Assembly: GCA_000158155.1 (NCBI GenBank)
Contig: DS999405.1
Coordinates: 771,623-835,622, forward strand
DNA length: 64,000 bases
From: a gamma proteobacterium NOR5-3
GTDB taxonomy: Bacteria > Pseudomonadota > Gammaproteobacteria > Pseudomonadales > Halieaceae
Direction of reading: 5' to 3'
Numbering within the stretch: the first letter of the stretch is position 1; every line of letters begins with the position of its first letter. The translations under genes and the position numbers were made by a program. This document shows positions 8,022 through 16,650 of this stretch, one piece after another. The notes under the pieces are model-generated. The model made no database searches, was not told the origin of the DNA, and saw nothing but the letters and a program-made list of their open reading frames with translations.

Positions 8022-8639
8022 CTAGGCCGTCGCCGCATAGCGCGCTGCGAGTGATTGATAGAGCTGGTTTTCTGCGTCAGCATCTGACGTGTCAATGTCC
8101 ATAAGCAGCTCCATCAAATGTTCATTATCCTCGCGTCCATCCCATAACTTACGATAGCTACCCTCTTTGTAGCCATGATCCTGGCGAAAGAAGTTGAGTA
8201 CGTTTTTACCAAGGTATTGACGGTACAGCCCGGGGAAATCCAGAGCCGCAGCTGACAGCAGGCTGGCAAAGGCCGCCACGCAAAAACGCGCCTCTCCTGC
8301 AGCCACGGCCGCGACCGCCTCGGCTGCCTCGAGCACACCAAGCTCCGGGGGGTTAGACGGCCAAAGCGCCATGATCTCCTGAGCAAGTTGCTCCACTGCG
8401 ATACCCTCCCGGAAGTAAGCAGACATGCCAAAGTGCCAGATATCAATCACCTCCAACTGCACTTGCTCAAGATCGGGAGTCTGATGCTTCCACCATTTAT
8501 AACCGTGGTGATCCACAAGCTCAGCGCACTCCACCCAGATAGCGCGATGCCAGGCAAAGTGCTGGCTAATCCACTCGGGATGGACCCGGGTGTTCATGCG
8601 GTCCTGCATTCGCAGCATCGTGGTGAGTGCTTCTTGCAT
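8022..8639 (-). CDS. dUTP diphosphatase, all-alpha (dimeric) type
   Basis: Hydrolyses dUTP to dUMP and pyrophosphate, keeping uracil out of DNA and feeding thymidylate synthesis. 205 aa. The all-alpha NTP-pyrophosphatase signature is present: E37xxE40 in WVECAELVDHHGYKWWK and E63xxD66 in EVIDIWHF, then KNVLNFFRQDHGYKEGSYRK and WDGREDNEHL. This is the kind found in Campylobacter, trypanosomatids and many marine bacteria, unrelated to trimeric Dut. It starts at an ATG and is followed after 3 bp by the nuclease-like gene. Confidence 0.9.
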   Translation of the reverse strand: MQEALTTMLRMQDRMNTRVHPEWISQHFAWHRAIWVECAELVDHHGYKWWKHQTPDLEQVQLEVIDIWHFGMSAYFREGIAVEQLAQEIMALWPSNPPELGVLEAAEAVAAVAAGEARFCVAAFASLLSAAALDFPGLYRQYLGKNVLNFFRQDHGYKEGSYRKLWDGREDNEHLMELLMDIDTSDADAENQLYQSLAARYAATA

Positions 8640-8814
8640 AACAGTCCTTGATACCTATCGCTGTGTTCGCCCAAACGAACGCGCATTTTAGCCTAGATAA
8701 GAGTCAAAAGAGTGACCGTAAACAACCGTAAAACTATCAGATAGCTAAACTCGGTAGCGCGCGATCGCCGAGCGCAACATGAAGATAAAATGCTTGCGCG
8801 GAGCTACAACATGC

Positions 8815-9471
8815 CTAGTCACAACTGCGGGGATACCACTGCTGCTGGCTAAAGCTATCCAGAGGATCAGCATCAATCTCTTCAAAGCACAGCTTGCCAA
8901 TTTGCAGAAAAGATCGCCGCTGACCGCCGACGAAGCTGTCCGCCGGTTGAAGGTCCGGTGCAGCGGTCGGGAATGCGCCAGAGCGCTTTCGGGCATCGCT
9001 CAGTGTTTGCGCAAACTTGCTATCAAACACCGTCGACGTGCGGGATGACGGTTCAGCCGGAGAGATTGGCGCCGGCATTCTGGGCAGCGTTAAATCAAAC
9101 CTCGGCGTTGCTCTTTTTGCAGGGGGACGGTCGGCAGGCATCTCGGGTAGGGCAGCATTTGATGGGGTGGTATTGATCAGCGGCCGCGACGGTGCGAGCG
9201 CCTTTGATGAAGATTGCCGCGCTGGCTGCTTCATCGAGTCTGTGGCAACGTTGCGCCCGGCAGAGGACCTTGGCAGTAATTGAAAGTTTTGTCGGCGTGT
9301 TTCCGGCTGCGGTGTGACCGCACCTTCAGCGTTTACGTCCCAGCGTTGCCACAGGGCCACCGAGAGCAGTAAATGCGCGAGCAGTGACAGCACCAGAGGC
9401 CAAAACAGAGGCACCTCGGGCCAGTGCTGCAGGCCTCCTGTGTCCCCAAATATGTTAATCGATTGATTCAC
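8815..9471 (-). CDS. Proline-rich membrane-anchored protein of unknown function
   Basis: 218 aa, not recognised. A single TM segment at about residues 22-41 (FWPLVLSLLAHLLLSVALW) is followed by a long low-complexity Pro/Ala/Ser/Arg region. A short ordered tail contains FLQIGKLCFEEIDADPLDSFS and ends CD. The topology recalls TonB-like periplasm-spanning proteins or the anchor of an envelope complex. No TonB C-terminal YP motif is seen, so this is only a resemblance. Coding direction is supported by a clean ATG and the coherent hydrophobic start. Isolated from its neighbours by about 170 bp and 280 bp. Confidence 0.6.
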   Translation of the reverse strand: MNQSINIFGDTGGLQHWPEVPLFWPLVLSLLAHLLLSVALWQRWDVNAEGAVTPQPETRRQNFQLLPRSSAGRNVATDSMKQPARQSSSKALAPSRPLINTTPSNAALPEMPADRPPAKRATPRFDLTLPRMPAPISPAEPSSRTSTVFDSKFAQTLSDARKRSGAFPTAAPDLQPADSFVGGQRRSFLQIGKLCFEEIDADPLDSFSQQQWYPRSCD

Positions 9472-9751
9472 AACTGTGTTCGACCGGTACGTTTTGTAAA
9501 TTGTTCCCGAAACGCTGTGAACAACTCACAGTTCAACGCCAGGCTATCTTTTGGAGCCAACGCTTTGACTAGAAGGTGTGAAAAAGACAGTCAGAAAAGA
9601 TCGCACGCGTGAGAGTGCCCAAACAGTGGCCTTAAAAATCAGCGGGGAGCGGTTCCCAATAGTCCGGTGGGTAATTAACGGCTGCGATTCATCGGTTGGT
9701 GATCATGTTCGGCTAGACGTGGTTATCTAGACCACCATAGCAAGTGTCGCG

Positions 9752-9839
9752 TGGTGCCCGAGGCCGGAATCGAACCGGCACGACTGCAATAGTCGGGAGA
9801 TTTTAAGTCTCCTGTGTCTACCAATTTCACCACCCGGGC
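9752..9839 (-). tRNA. tRNA-Leu (anticodon UAA)
   Basis: Reading the minus strand, the acceptor arms GCCCGGG and CTCGGGC pair. The anticodon loop CTTAAAA gives UAA, a long variable arm is present, and the T-loop is GGTTCGATTCC. The discriminator is A, and CCA is encoded at 9752-9754. In E. coli the Leu(UAA) gene leuZ follows glyW-cysT after pgsA. Here it lies about 17.6 kb from them on the same strand. Confidence 0.96.
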
Positions 9840-9953
9840 TTTGAGGATCGCGAGGCGCAGGATTTTAGCATGGAGAGGCCCCGGGAAAGCCAGCCTTGGG
9901 GCCGATTTCTCGACTTTCAGTGCTAGACTCAGGTCTGACCTCCCACTACTGCC

Positions 9954-12791
9954 ATGATCTTGAGCCCTCTTCGCCTATCGCTAGCTCTCGTAGCACTTGT
10001 ACTGCTTTCCCTGTTATCTGCGGTGCTCACATTCTGGACGTCGCCCAAGCTCACACTGCAGTCTCTCGAACTAGCCGTGACGCGGTTCACACCCTACGAA
10101 CTGCAGCTTAAAAACCCCGTGCTTGATTGGTCACCCTTTGAATTCCACGCTGATCTTGTTTTGATCAACTATCGTGATCTGCAAAGCCCACCACTGGTTG
10201 CCCTGCAAGCTGTGAACCTGGCTATGTCGCCCCGGGAGTTACTTACCGGCCACATCACTCGAGGGCAGTTCACTGCCAGTAATGTCACCTACTATCTCGA
10301 CGAACAGTCCAGCGATGAGCCTATCGACATGGAAGCGCTGCTTGCTCCGCTTTCCCGTTTACCCCGGCAAATTGACGTTGGCTCCCTGCATCTCATTTCT
10401 CGCGCGGATAACATCTGGATCTTCCCACTCGTTGATCTGAGCGCCACGAAAAACGACGACGGTGCCTGGACTATCGGTGCAGAGGCCGCGATAGCCCGGC
10501 GTTCTGTGTCCTTAGCGGCGCAGGCGGATTGGCGCATACTCAATCCTCACACTCATCGGCTCGATGTGACGGCTACCATCTCCGGGCTTGAGGAGGACTC
10601 TCAACTACGTGCTTCAGGTTATGTTGATGCCGCTGGCGCTCAGCTGAATTACCAGCTGGGTGTGAAAGGTCGCTATGAGCGCGTTGGAGACTTCTTAAGA
10701 GCGCTGGACGCACAGGCCTACCCTTTTGGAGGAAACCTCAGTATCGAGGGCACGCTCAGCGGTGACCTGAGGGGATACGAATTGACCCTCGATGAGTTGA
10801 GACTAGTCGAAGGTGACGCTTACAGCTTTAGCGCGTCCGGTACCATGGTTCGCCGCGACAACGCCGAGGTCTCCCTGAATCTAACCGCAACTGGTTTCAC
10901 GCGGGAGATGGAGGGAATCATACCCGCGGACCATACGCTGGCTGACCTGCTGCTGCGCAGTGAACTGGAACTGAATGTCACAGGCACCCTGGCGGCGCCT
11001 GAGCTGGAACGTACATCCCTCATCCTCCATGGTGTCGGCGGCACCCGTGTAAGCCTGTCCAGCCAGGCGCAAACGCTTCAGTTGTCGCAGCTCAGTACTT
11101 TCTCGCAAGAGCAAACTGTCAATGCAGATTTAGAAGGTAGCGTCAGCGACTTAGGCGGATTGCTGCTCGCCAGTGGAGTGACAAACACGATTGTCGACAG
11201 CCAGCTCGCGAATGTTGCTGCCACATTCAGCGGCGAAGCTCACGGAACGCTCGACGAGCTTCGCGTCGAGCTCCATAAACTTGAGGCCGCACACCCACGG
11301 TACACACTCAGTGGGAAAGCGAGTCTGCTCTGGCGCCAGACACTGCTGTCGGCTCCGGTGCTTGAGCTTGCTCTTTCCCACAAGTCAGGCAACGGAACTA
11401 TCTCCGCCTCAGGCAGCATCGCCGAGTTAGGGCGCGCACGGGGACTCGCGTTAAATCTGAATATGAACGACCTCGCCATCGCACCCCTTTTGACGATTTT
11501 TGAGGTAACTCCTCCATTTGCACTGCACAGAATAAACGGCACAGCCTTGCTCACCCGCGCAAGCGATACAGTCCGCTTACAGGATCTGGACCTGCAGCTG
11601 GAACCACTCCCGGGCAGCAATCTTCATATCACGGGTAGCGGTGCAGTCCTCGAGCATGAAATCACCGCCGATCTGGACCTCGATCTCACCCGGCTGGAAC
11701 CCGACACCTGGCAGAAAACAAGCTCGCTGATCAAGGTCCCCGAGAGCTTTCACGCAAGTCTGCGCCTGCGCCCTGCCTATGCGACGCTGCTGTCAGATAC
11801 CACCGTGGGCGACACCCGGATTCAGGGCGTGGCTACAGCAGACCTTGATCGCTATAAGCTTGACCGACTCTCGGTTGATCTTTACTCAGCGCGTTTACAT
11901 ATCGACGATTTCATAAAATCGTCCTCGGGCGACAAAGGAATCACGACCGACGAGCCCTGGGACATCCAACCGCTTGCCCAGCGCATTCCTGACTTTCCGG
12001 TGCAGCTGAGCCTGCGAAGCGGACAGGTCACCGGCCCCTTGAGTCGCCTTGCGGACCTCAGTCTTGCTATCGATACGGTACCCGGGCGCATCACCCTGCG
12101 CGAACTGGATACGCGCTATGCCGGTGGAGAACTAATGCTGCGCGGAAATGTGGATTATCAGGTGAGCCCTCCCGCACTTAGTCTTGCAGGTCGTGGTATA
12201 CGGGTACCCTTGGGAGCGCTTACCGAGGACCTGGGCATACAACAGAACGTGAGCGGCGCCATGAGTTTTCAGGGCGGACTGCTAACCCGTGGCACAGTAC
12301 AAGGCGACTGGCGGAGCCATTTACAGGGACGCGTTTCCACAGCTTTCAACGATGTGACCGTCAGTGGTGCGGCTTACGACTTACTCATGAGTAACTTACT
12401 GGCCTGGCTTGTGAGCGGTGCCGGGGAAAAAACCACGACCTTTAGCTGCTCCATGGCGCAGTTTGATATCGCAGCTGGCGTTGCTCACAGTGACAGCATC
12501 TATATTGAAACACCGCGCATGCTGGCCACGGGAAAGGCGTCGGTTGATCTGCCTCAAAACCATCTCGATGTGCGTATCGAGCCGCGCTCCAAAACCCGGG
12601 CGTTTCAATTCCCCAGCGCAGTTCATCTTGAGGGTCCACTGGCCGATCCCCGGCTTCGTGTCTCACCCTTGCAGGCAAGCGCAGATCTTTCGGCCCAGGC
12701 CCTGTTACTACTCCCTGGCCTCACCTTAAAACTGTTTGGTTTAGCCGGTCCCGACAACCCCTATCGACCTTGTGAAACGGGGTCTCCCTGA
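9954..12791 (+). CDS. AsmA-like / DUF748-type envelope protein
   Basis: 945-aa protein with one N-terminal TM anchor (residues 4-28) and a long periplasmic part. That part is rich in short amphipathic beta strands of the AsmA/TamB/DUF748 kind (many LxLxLxxLDL repeats). A C-terminal AsmA-like section holds SGAYDLLMSNLLAWL and the end of the large beta-groove region. The family forms hydrophobic grooves that bridge inner and outer membranes and move phospholipids or aid outer-membrane assembly. The ATG at 9954 has only a weak ribosome site. The downstream gene starts 51 bp later. Family level is probable, role inferred. Confidence 0.75.
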   Translation: MILSPLRLSLALVALVLLSLLSAVLTFWTSPKLTLQSLELAVTRFTPYELQLKNPVLDWSPFEFHADLVLINYRDLQSPPLVALQAVNLAMSPRELLTGHITRGQFTASNVTYYLDEQSSDEPIDMEALLAPLSRLPRQIDVGSLHLISRADNIWIFPLVDLSATKNDDGAWTIGAEAAIARRSVSLAAQADWRILNPHTHRLDVTATISGLEEDSQLRASGYVDAAGAQLNYQLGVKGRYERVGDFLRALDAQAYPFGGNLSIEGTLSGDLRGYELTLDELRLVEGDAYSFSASGTMVRRDNAEVSLNLTATGFTREMEGIIPADHTLADLLLRSELELNVTGTLAAPELERTSLILHGVGGTRVSLSSQAQTLQLSQLSTFSQEQTVNADLEGSVSDLGGLLLASGVTNTIVDSQLANVAATFSGEAHGTLDELRVELHKLEAAHPRYTLSGKASLLWRQTLLSAPVLELALSHKSGNGTISASGSIAELGRARGLALNLNMNDLAIAPLLTIFEVTPPFALHRINGTALLTRASDTVRLQDLDLQLEPLPGSNLHITGSGAVLEHEITADLDLDLTRLEPDTWQKTSSLIKVPESFHASLRLRPAYATLLSDTTVGDTRIQGVATADLDRYKLDRLSVDLYSARLHIDDFIKSSSGDKGITTDEPWDIQPLAQRIPDFPVQLSLRSGQVTGPLSRLADLSLAIDTVPGRITLRELDTRYAGGELMLRGNVDYQVSPPALSLAGRGIRVPLGALTEDLGIQQNVSGAMSFQGGLLTRGTVQGDWRSHLQGRVSTAFNDVTVSGAAYDLLMSNLLAWLVSGAGEKTTTFSCSMAQFDIAAGVAHSDSIYIETPRMLATGKASVDLPQNHLDVRIEPRSKTRAFQFPSAVHLEGPLADPRLRVSPLQASADLSAQALLLLPGLTLKLFGLAGPDNPYRPCETGSP

Positions 12792-12842
12792 GCCTCACGA
12801 GCCATGTTCAGCATGCTACACTCGCCCGCACCAAGCTAGGAA

Positions 12843-14204
12843 ATGACAACAAAAATGGCGCAAGCGCGGGGCGAATTTTCTTCACGTTTTGGATTCATCA
12901 TGGCCGCCGCAGGCAGTGCAGTGGGTCTTGGCAATATCTGGGGGTTTCCCACGCAGGCAGCCAGTAACGGCGGTGCTGCGTTCCTCATCGTCTACCTTAT
13001 TCTGGCCTTCGTTCTTGCCTACCCTGCGCTCATGGCAGAACTGGTGCTGGGAAGGCACGCGCACGCCAATGCCGTTACCGCGCTCAAAGGCACGACAACC
13101 AACGCTATCCTCCAAAATATCGGTGTCACCGCCGGCATAGTCGGATTTATTGTTGCAAGCCTCATTTTAAGCTTCTATGCGATTGTCGCTGGCTGGATGA
13201 TTGCGCACTGTCTTGCTTCTCTGGCTGCACTGTTCGGTGCCCACGAGTTGGCGCAATGGCTGGTCGGCTTCTCGCTGCTGCGTAATCTTGTTTTTATGGC
13301 GCTTTTCATGGGCCTGACGGTGGCCATTATCTCTGCAGGCGTTCGCGATGGTATTGAACGCTGGTCGAGTCGGCTGATGCCCATGCTGCTGCTCACCCTC
13401 TTCGGTTTGGTCGCCTATGTACTGACCCTGGACGGTGCCAGTGAGGGTGTGCGGGTTTATCTCATGCCTGACTTCGAGAGCGCACTGTCACCCCAGCTGA
13501 TCATCAAGGCTCTGGGATCTGCATTTTTCTCTTTGTCGCTGGGCGTGGGAACGATGTTGATCTACGGCTCCTACATCAGTGACAAAGAGAATCTGCCCGT
13601 CGCGGGCGGTTGGGTAACCGCCGTAGATATAGGTATCGCGGTGCTTGCCGGGTTCCTGGTCCTGCCCGCAATGTACGTCGCACTTAATAACGGTGTGGAG
13701 ATATTTGCAGCGAACGGAACGTTGCTTTCAGAGGACACCCTTATCTTCGCGGTCTTGCCTGAACTGTTTTCGAACATGGGTATGGCCGGTGGCGTGGTCT
13801 CACTGATATTTTTTTTCTTGATGAGTATTGCAGCGCTCACCTCCTCCATATCCATGCTGGAAGTGCCCGTTGCTTATACCATCGAAAATCATGGTGTAGC
13901 ACGCCTCAAAGCCGTGCTCGTGATTGGCGCTCTTATTACTGTGGCAAGCCTGGTTATCCTGCTCAACTTCGGCACGCTGTTTGGGCTCGTGATAGCCCTC
14001 ACAACCCGCTACAGCCAACCTTTACTGGGCTTTGTTTTTTGTATTTATGTGGGCTGGATATGGCACCGGGACTCGGTACTCAAGGAACTGAAAAAAGGCT
14101 CGCCAGATGTCGCCGAAGGACTGTTCTGGAAGATCTGGCCCTGGCATTTACGTCTCGTATGTCCCGCCATTATATTGCTGATTTTTGTACAGTCTCTGCG
14201 CTGA
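12843..14204 (+). CDS. Neurotransmitter:sodium symporter (NSS) family transporter
   Basis: LeuT-fold Na+-dependent amino-acid type transporter, 453 aa, 11-12 TM segments. It opens with FSSRFGFIMAAAGSAVGLGNIWGFP, matching the unwound TM1 motif (GxxVGLGNxWRFP) that forms the Na+ and substrate site, with Gly where many relatives have Arg. The TM6 region shows FFSLSLGVGTMLIYGSYIS. The C-terminal loop (HRDSVLKELKKGSP) is as in the YhdH-type bacterial members. Substrate probably a hydrophobic amino acid, but this is not readable. Confidence 0.9.
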   Translation: MTTKMAQARGEFSSRFGFIMAAAGSAVGLGNIWGFPTQAASNGGAAFLIVYLILAFVLAYPALMAELVLGRHAHANAVTALKGTTTNAILQNIGVTAGIVGFIVASLILSFYAIVAGWMIAHCLASLAALFGAHELAQWLVGFSLLRNLVFMALFMGLTVAIISAGVRDGIERWSSRLMPMLLLTLFGLVAYVLTLDGASEGVRVYLMPDFESALSPQLIIKALGSAFFSLSLGVGTMLIYGSYISDKENLPVAGGWVTAVDIGIAVLAGFLVLPAMYVALNNGVEIFAANGTLLSEDTLIFAVLPELFSNMGMAGGVVSLIFFFLMSIAALTSSISMLEVPVAYTIENHGVARLKAVLVIGALITVASLVILLNFGTLFGLVIALTTRYSQPLLGFVFCIYVGWIWHRDSVLKELKKGSPDVAEGLFWKIWPWHLRLVCPAIILLIFVQSLR

Positions 14205-14243
14205 GCGCAGATCACCGTGCTGTGTAGGGTGGATTAATCCGCT

Positions 14244-14738
14244 ATGCGACGCTTCGTTTTCTTGTTTTCCGTGCTCCTGCTAGGGCTGTTCACTCTTGAG
14301 CTTCTCAATCCTGTGCAGGCGGCGGTGATACAACCCTTTACGGGCTGGCTCGCAGATGTCAGCGCAGCAATTATTATTCCCTTCGACGAGCATGTCCGGG
14401 CAAGCGGCCGAATCATCAGTCATTCCCAGACCGGGTTTGCTGTATCCATAGAGGCCGGCTGCAATGGCGTAGAGGCGGCTATCGTACTCATTGCCGGGGT
14501 GCTGGCCTTCCCCGCTGATTGGCGACGAAAGATCGTAGCCATCACTCTGGGTTTTTTAGCGATTCAGGTCATGAACATCGCGCGCATCATCAGTCTGTTT
14601 TACCTGGGACAATGGAACCTGGACGTCTTTACCTGGACGCACCTCTACCTATGGCCGGTACTGATCATGCTGGATGTGCTGGTGGTTTTCATGCTGTATC
14701 TGAGATACCTGTCCCAGCATCCTACGGCGACCGCATGA
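14244..14738 (+). CDS. xrtH: Exosortase H (XrtH)
   Basis: Membrane cysteine transpeptidase of the exosortase family, 164 aa with about four TM segments. The catalytic set is clear: C73 in EAGCNGVEA, R114 in NIARIISL and H133 in WTHLYLW. Small size and this exact context match exosortase H. By family knowledge it processes proteins bearing a C-terminal IPTLxxWG-CTERM signal at the inner membrane. The stop overlaps the start of the next gene (ATGA), which encodes its usual companion. No target protein with the sorting signal is encoded in this window. Confidence 0.9.
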   Translation: MRRFVFLFSVLLLGLFTLELLNPVQAAVIQPFTGWLADVSAAIIIPFDEHVRASGRIISHSQTGFAVSIEAGCNGVEAAIVLIAGVLAFPADWRRKIVAITLGFLAIQVMNIARIISLFYLGQWNLDVFTWTHLYLWPVLIMLDVLVVFMLYLRYLSQHPTATA

Positions 14739-15370
14739 TTGCGTGGCTCGAACGCAGACCCCTGACGCGATTTACCCTGACGGTATTCTCCCTTCTGCCG
14801 GCCTGCTTTCTGGCCTGGTATTTTCTTGGCAACTTTATTGCGGCACCGGCCGTAGTGTTGGTCGAACCTATTCTCCTGGGCTGGCTTGGCGACACCGTGG
14901 CCAGTGTAAGCCTGCGTGGGACAGATATGTTGATCATGTCAAACTATGGAGAAACCGGCGGACAGATTCTTCCATACACACAAACGGATAATCAGCTTGG
15001 GTACCCCATCAACACGCGAACGCTTTCGTACTCCATACCTTTTTTCACCGCGCTGCATCTCGCCACGCCGATGCGAGCAAGTTGGGAGAAGTTTGCATGG
15101 TGCCTTCTGGGCCTGTGGGCGCTACTGGCAGTTGGCCTTATTGGCACCGCGCTCAAGGACTTAATGCTCGGTTTGGGCTCCGTGTTCATGAGCCAGGAAA
15201 CTGTCCCACCCACGGACGCTATAGCCCTGCTATACCAGTTTTCTACACTGATGGTGCCGCCTTTGGCGCCCGTGCTGTTATGGGCCTACACGGCCAAGGA
15301 CTCCCCCGCTTTTATCGGCCTGCTTCCCGAAGCCTTAAGGCCTGCCCAGGACAGCGACCGCGAGATCTGA
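14735..15370 (+). CDS. Exosortase H-associated membrane protein
   Basis: 211-aa protein with TM segments near residues 12-35, 120-140 and 160-180, and a periplasmic loop (TDMLIMSNYGETGGQILPYTQTDNQLGYPINTR is its core). It overlaps xrtH by 4 bp, so the two are translationally coupled. The position immediately after XrtH and the 'S/T-Y-x-I-P-F-F-x-A-L' segment fit the companion protein typically encoded beside exosortase H. Its biochemical role is unknown; assistance in substrate recognition or assembly is inferred from co-occurrence. Confidence 0.78.
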   Translation: MIAWLERRPLTRFTLTVFSLLPACFLAWYFLGNFIAAPAVVLVEPILLGWLGDTVASVSLRGTDMLIMSNYGETGGQILPYTQTDNQLGYPINTRTLSYSIPFFTALHLATPMRASWEKFAWCLLGLWALLAVGLIGTALKDLMLGLGSVFMSQETVPPTDAIALLYQFSTLMVPPLAPVLLWAYTAKDSPAFIGLLPEALRPAQDSDREI

Positions 15371-15454
15371 TCGCGAAGCAGCCATGGCTTGCCGCCACAG
15401 CTCGCATAATTAATGCAGTCTTTCGTGCAACCGCGACACGGGAGTCTTGGAGCA

Positions 15455-16474
15455 TCAGCCGACATTGCGCAGCGCTCCCTTGGCCGACGCCTGGCGAGTC
15501 AGTTCGGCTTGAAACTCTGCCCCCCGATCCTCAAGAACGGCCTGCAGGGCTTTCTCCATCAAGTGTCTCGCCTGCCCGGTATAGGCATAAATACACGAGT
15601 GGACTGCCGCGTCGTGCCAGTTATCAACAGAGCACGATGCCGAGTACTCTTCGAAATTTGCCAGGGCGGTAATGAGATCCGCGATGTGCTTGGGACATTC
15701 GCAGTCGAGCGTGCTTTTGAGGTTGGCCGCCGCCGCCAGATCAGCCGCATCGAATTGGCGATCCTTGCCCGGCATGAGATCGCCAAGATTGCTTTCACCG
15801 ACGTGCACAGCAGATTCTGCGACACCTCGGGCTATCTCAAAAGCCAGTTTTCCCGCATCCGGCGGAAACTCCATAACCGCGATCTGCGACTTTTCAAGCT
15901 CCTCCAACCAGTGGGCGTTCCCAAAGCGGTAAGCAACGATGATGCGCGAGGCCACCCCGGCACTTTGAAACTGCTTAAGTTTGGCCACCTGAGCGCTTCC
16001 AAGAGAGCCGCACTCAACCACCAGAACATCGTTTTCTTCCAGGCTGTCAAACGCCGACGAGTCCATGTCCGCAAGCTCCGTGCGCGCCAGATGTGCGCTG
16101 ACATTACTGACGCAGCCCTGATGCTTGTCCAGCCAGTCGCACAACGCCACACCCAGAAAGATAGCTCGCGGTTTTACCGGGGCATCTGAACCATGACTGC
16201 GCAGACCACGCTGGCGCAGCAACATCTCAAGCGTTTTTCGTTCCGAGCTGGCTATTTCGCCGATGCGCGCCCCGTCGCCCACCAGTGAGGCAATGAGCTG
16301 CAAATGCTCGAGATCCGATTGCGTGTACTGTCGACGACCTGTGGTGGACTTGTGACTTGCACCCAGTCCGTAGCGTCTCTCCCAGACTCTTAAGGTGTCG
16401 GGTTTCAGACCGGTAAGGCGGGCTACGGTGCCAATACCGTAAAGTGGGCGAGGTTCAAACAATGCAGCATTCAT
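15455..16474 (-). CDS. MerR-family transcriptional regulator, LitR-like without B12 motif
   Basis: 339 aa. Residues 12-80 form a MerR winged helix (YGIGTVARLTGLKPDTLRVWERRYG, then TTGRRQYTQSDLEHLQLI), closest to the LitR/CarH group that controls photolyase genes. The middle (about 100-215) looks like a Rossmann-type sensor fold (AIFLGVALCDWL, DVLVVECGSLG, ASRIIVAYRF). It lacks the ExxHxxG cobalamin motif. The C-terminal helical part carries a C-E-C-P-K-H cluster and further Cys/His residues, which might bind a metal. It diverges from the sigma gene across a palindrome-rich 176 bp, so it probably regulates itself and the sigma factor. Light sensing is inference from context. Confidence 0.8.
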   Translation of the reverse strand: MNAALFEPRPLYGIGTVARLTGLKPDTLRVWERRYGLGASHKSTTGRRQYTQSDLEHLQLIASLVGDGARIGEIASSERKTLEMLLRQRGLRSHGSDAPVKPRAIFLGVALCDWLDKHQGCVSNVSAHLARTELADMDSSAFDSLEENDVLVVECGSLGSAQVAKLKQFQSAGVASRIIVAYRFGNAHWLEELEKSQIAVMEFPPDAGKLAFEIARGVAESAVHVGESNLGDLMPGKDRQFDAADLAAAANLKSTLDCECPKHIADLITALANFEEYSASCSVDNWHDAAVHSCIYAYTGQARHLMEKALQAVLEDRGAEFQAELTRQASAKGALRNVG

Positions 16475-16504
16475 AAGCTTGTCTCATGGGATTTCGTATT
16501 AGTT

Positions 16505-16564
16505 ACGCGACAAAAGCTGTACTAGATCTCGCCACTCACCTCCCCTGTCTACCTTTTGTCGCGT
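16505..16564. promoter_or_regulatory. 12-bp inverted repeat, candidate operator of the MerR/sigma divergon
   Basis: ACGCGACAAAAG (16505-16516) and its exact complement CTTTTGTCGCGT (16553-16564) flank a 36-bp spacer. The pair lies just upstream of the MerR gene. A 12-bp perfect match by chance within so short a gap is unlikely; the arms could be two half-sites for one regulator. Confidence 0.6.
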
Positions 16565-16572
16565 CAATACCC

Positions 16573-16584
16573 GGACAATTGTCC
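16573..16584. promoter_or_regulatory. Perfect 12-bp palindrome GGACAATTGTCC
   Basis: A self-complementary 12-mer in the middle of the divergent intergenic region, 8 bp beyond the 12-bp inverted repeat and 16 bp before the -35-like box of the sigma gene. Candidate dimer-binding site; regulator unknown. Confidence 0.5.
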
Positions 16585-16599
16585 AGTTAGGCTATCCAA

Positions 16600-16628
16600 T
16601 TCACGACAAGCTGCCGTATACCTATACA
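16600..16628 (+). promoter_or_regulatory. Candidate promoter of the sigma gene with palindromic spacer
   Basis: TTCACG (16600-16605) and TATACA (16623-16628) are separated by 17 bp. The near-palindrome GTATA-CC-TATAC (16616-16627) overlaps the spacer and the -10 box. MerR-family activators classically bind inside the promoter spacer. Start of transcription would be near 16634, giving a very short leader before the GGAGG at 16638-16642. Confidence 0.4.
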
Positions 16629-16650
16629 ACAAATCACGGAGGCAGACGCG

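Noticed and set aside
9515-9531. CTGTGA-N5-TCACAG palindrome upstream of the proline-rich protein gene
   Set aside because: Looks like a CRP site but the spacer is 5 instead of 6, and no promoter fits well; too weak to call.
15082-16189. Long plus-strand open frames over the exosortase partner and the MerR gene
   Set aside because: They are antisense or shifted copies of well-supported genes, with no ribosome site and no family.
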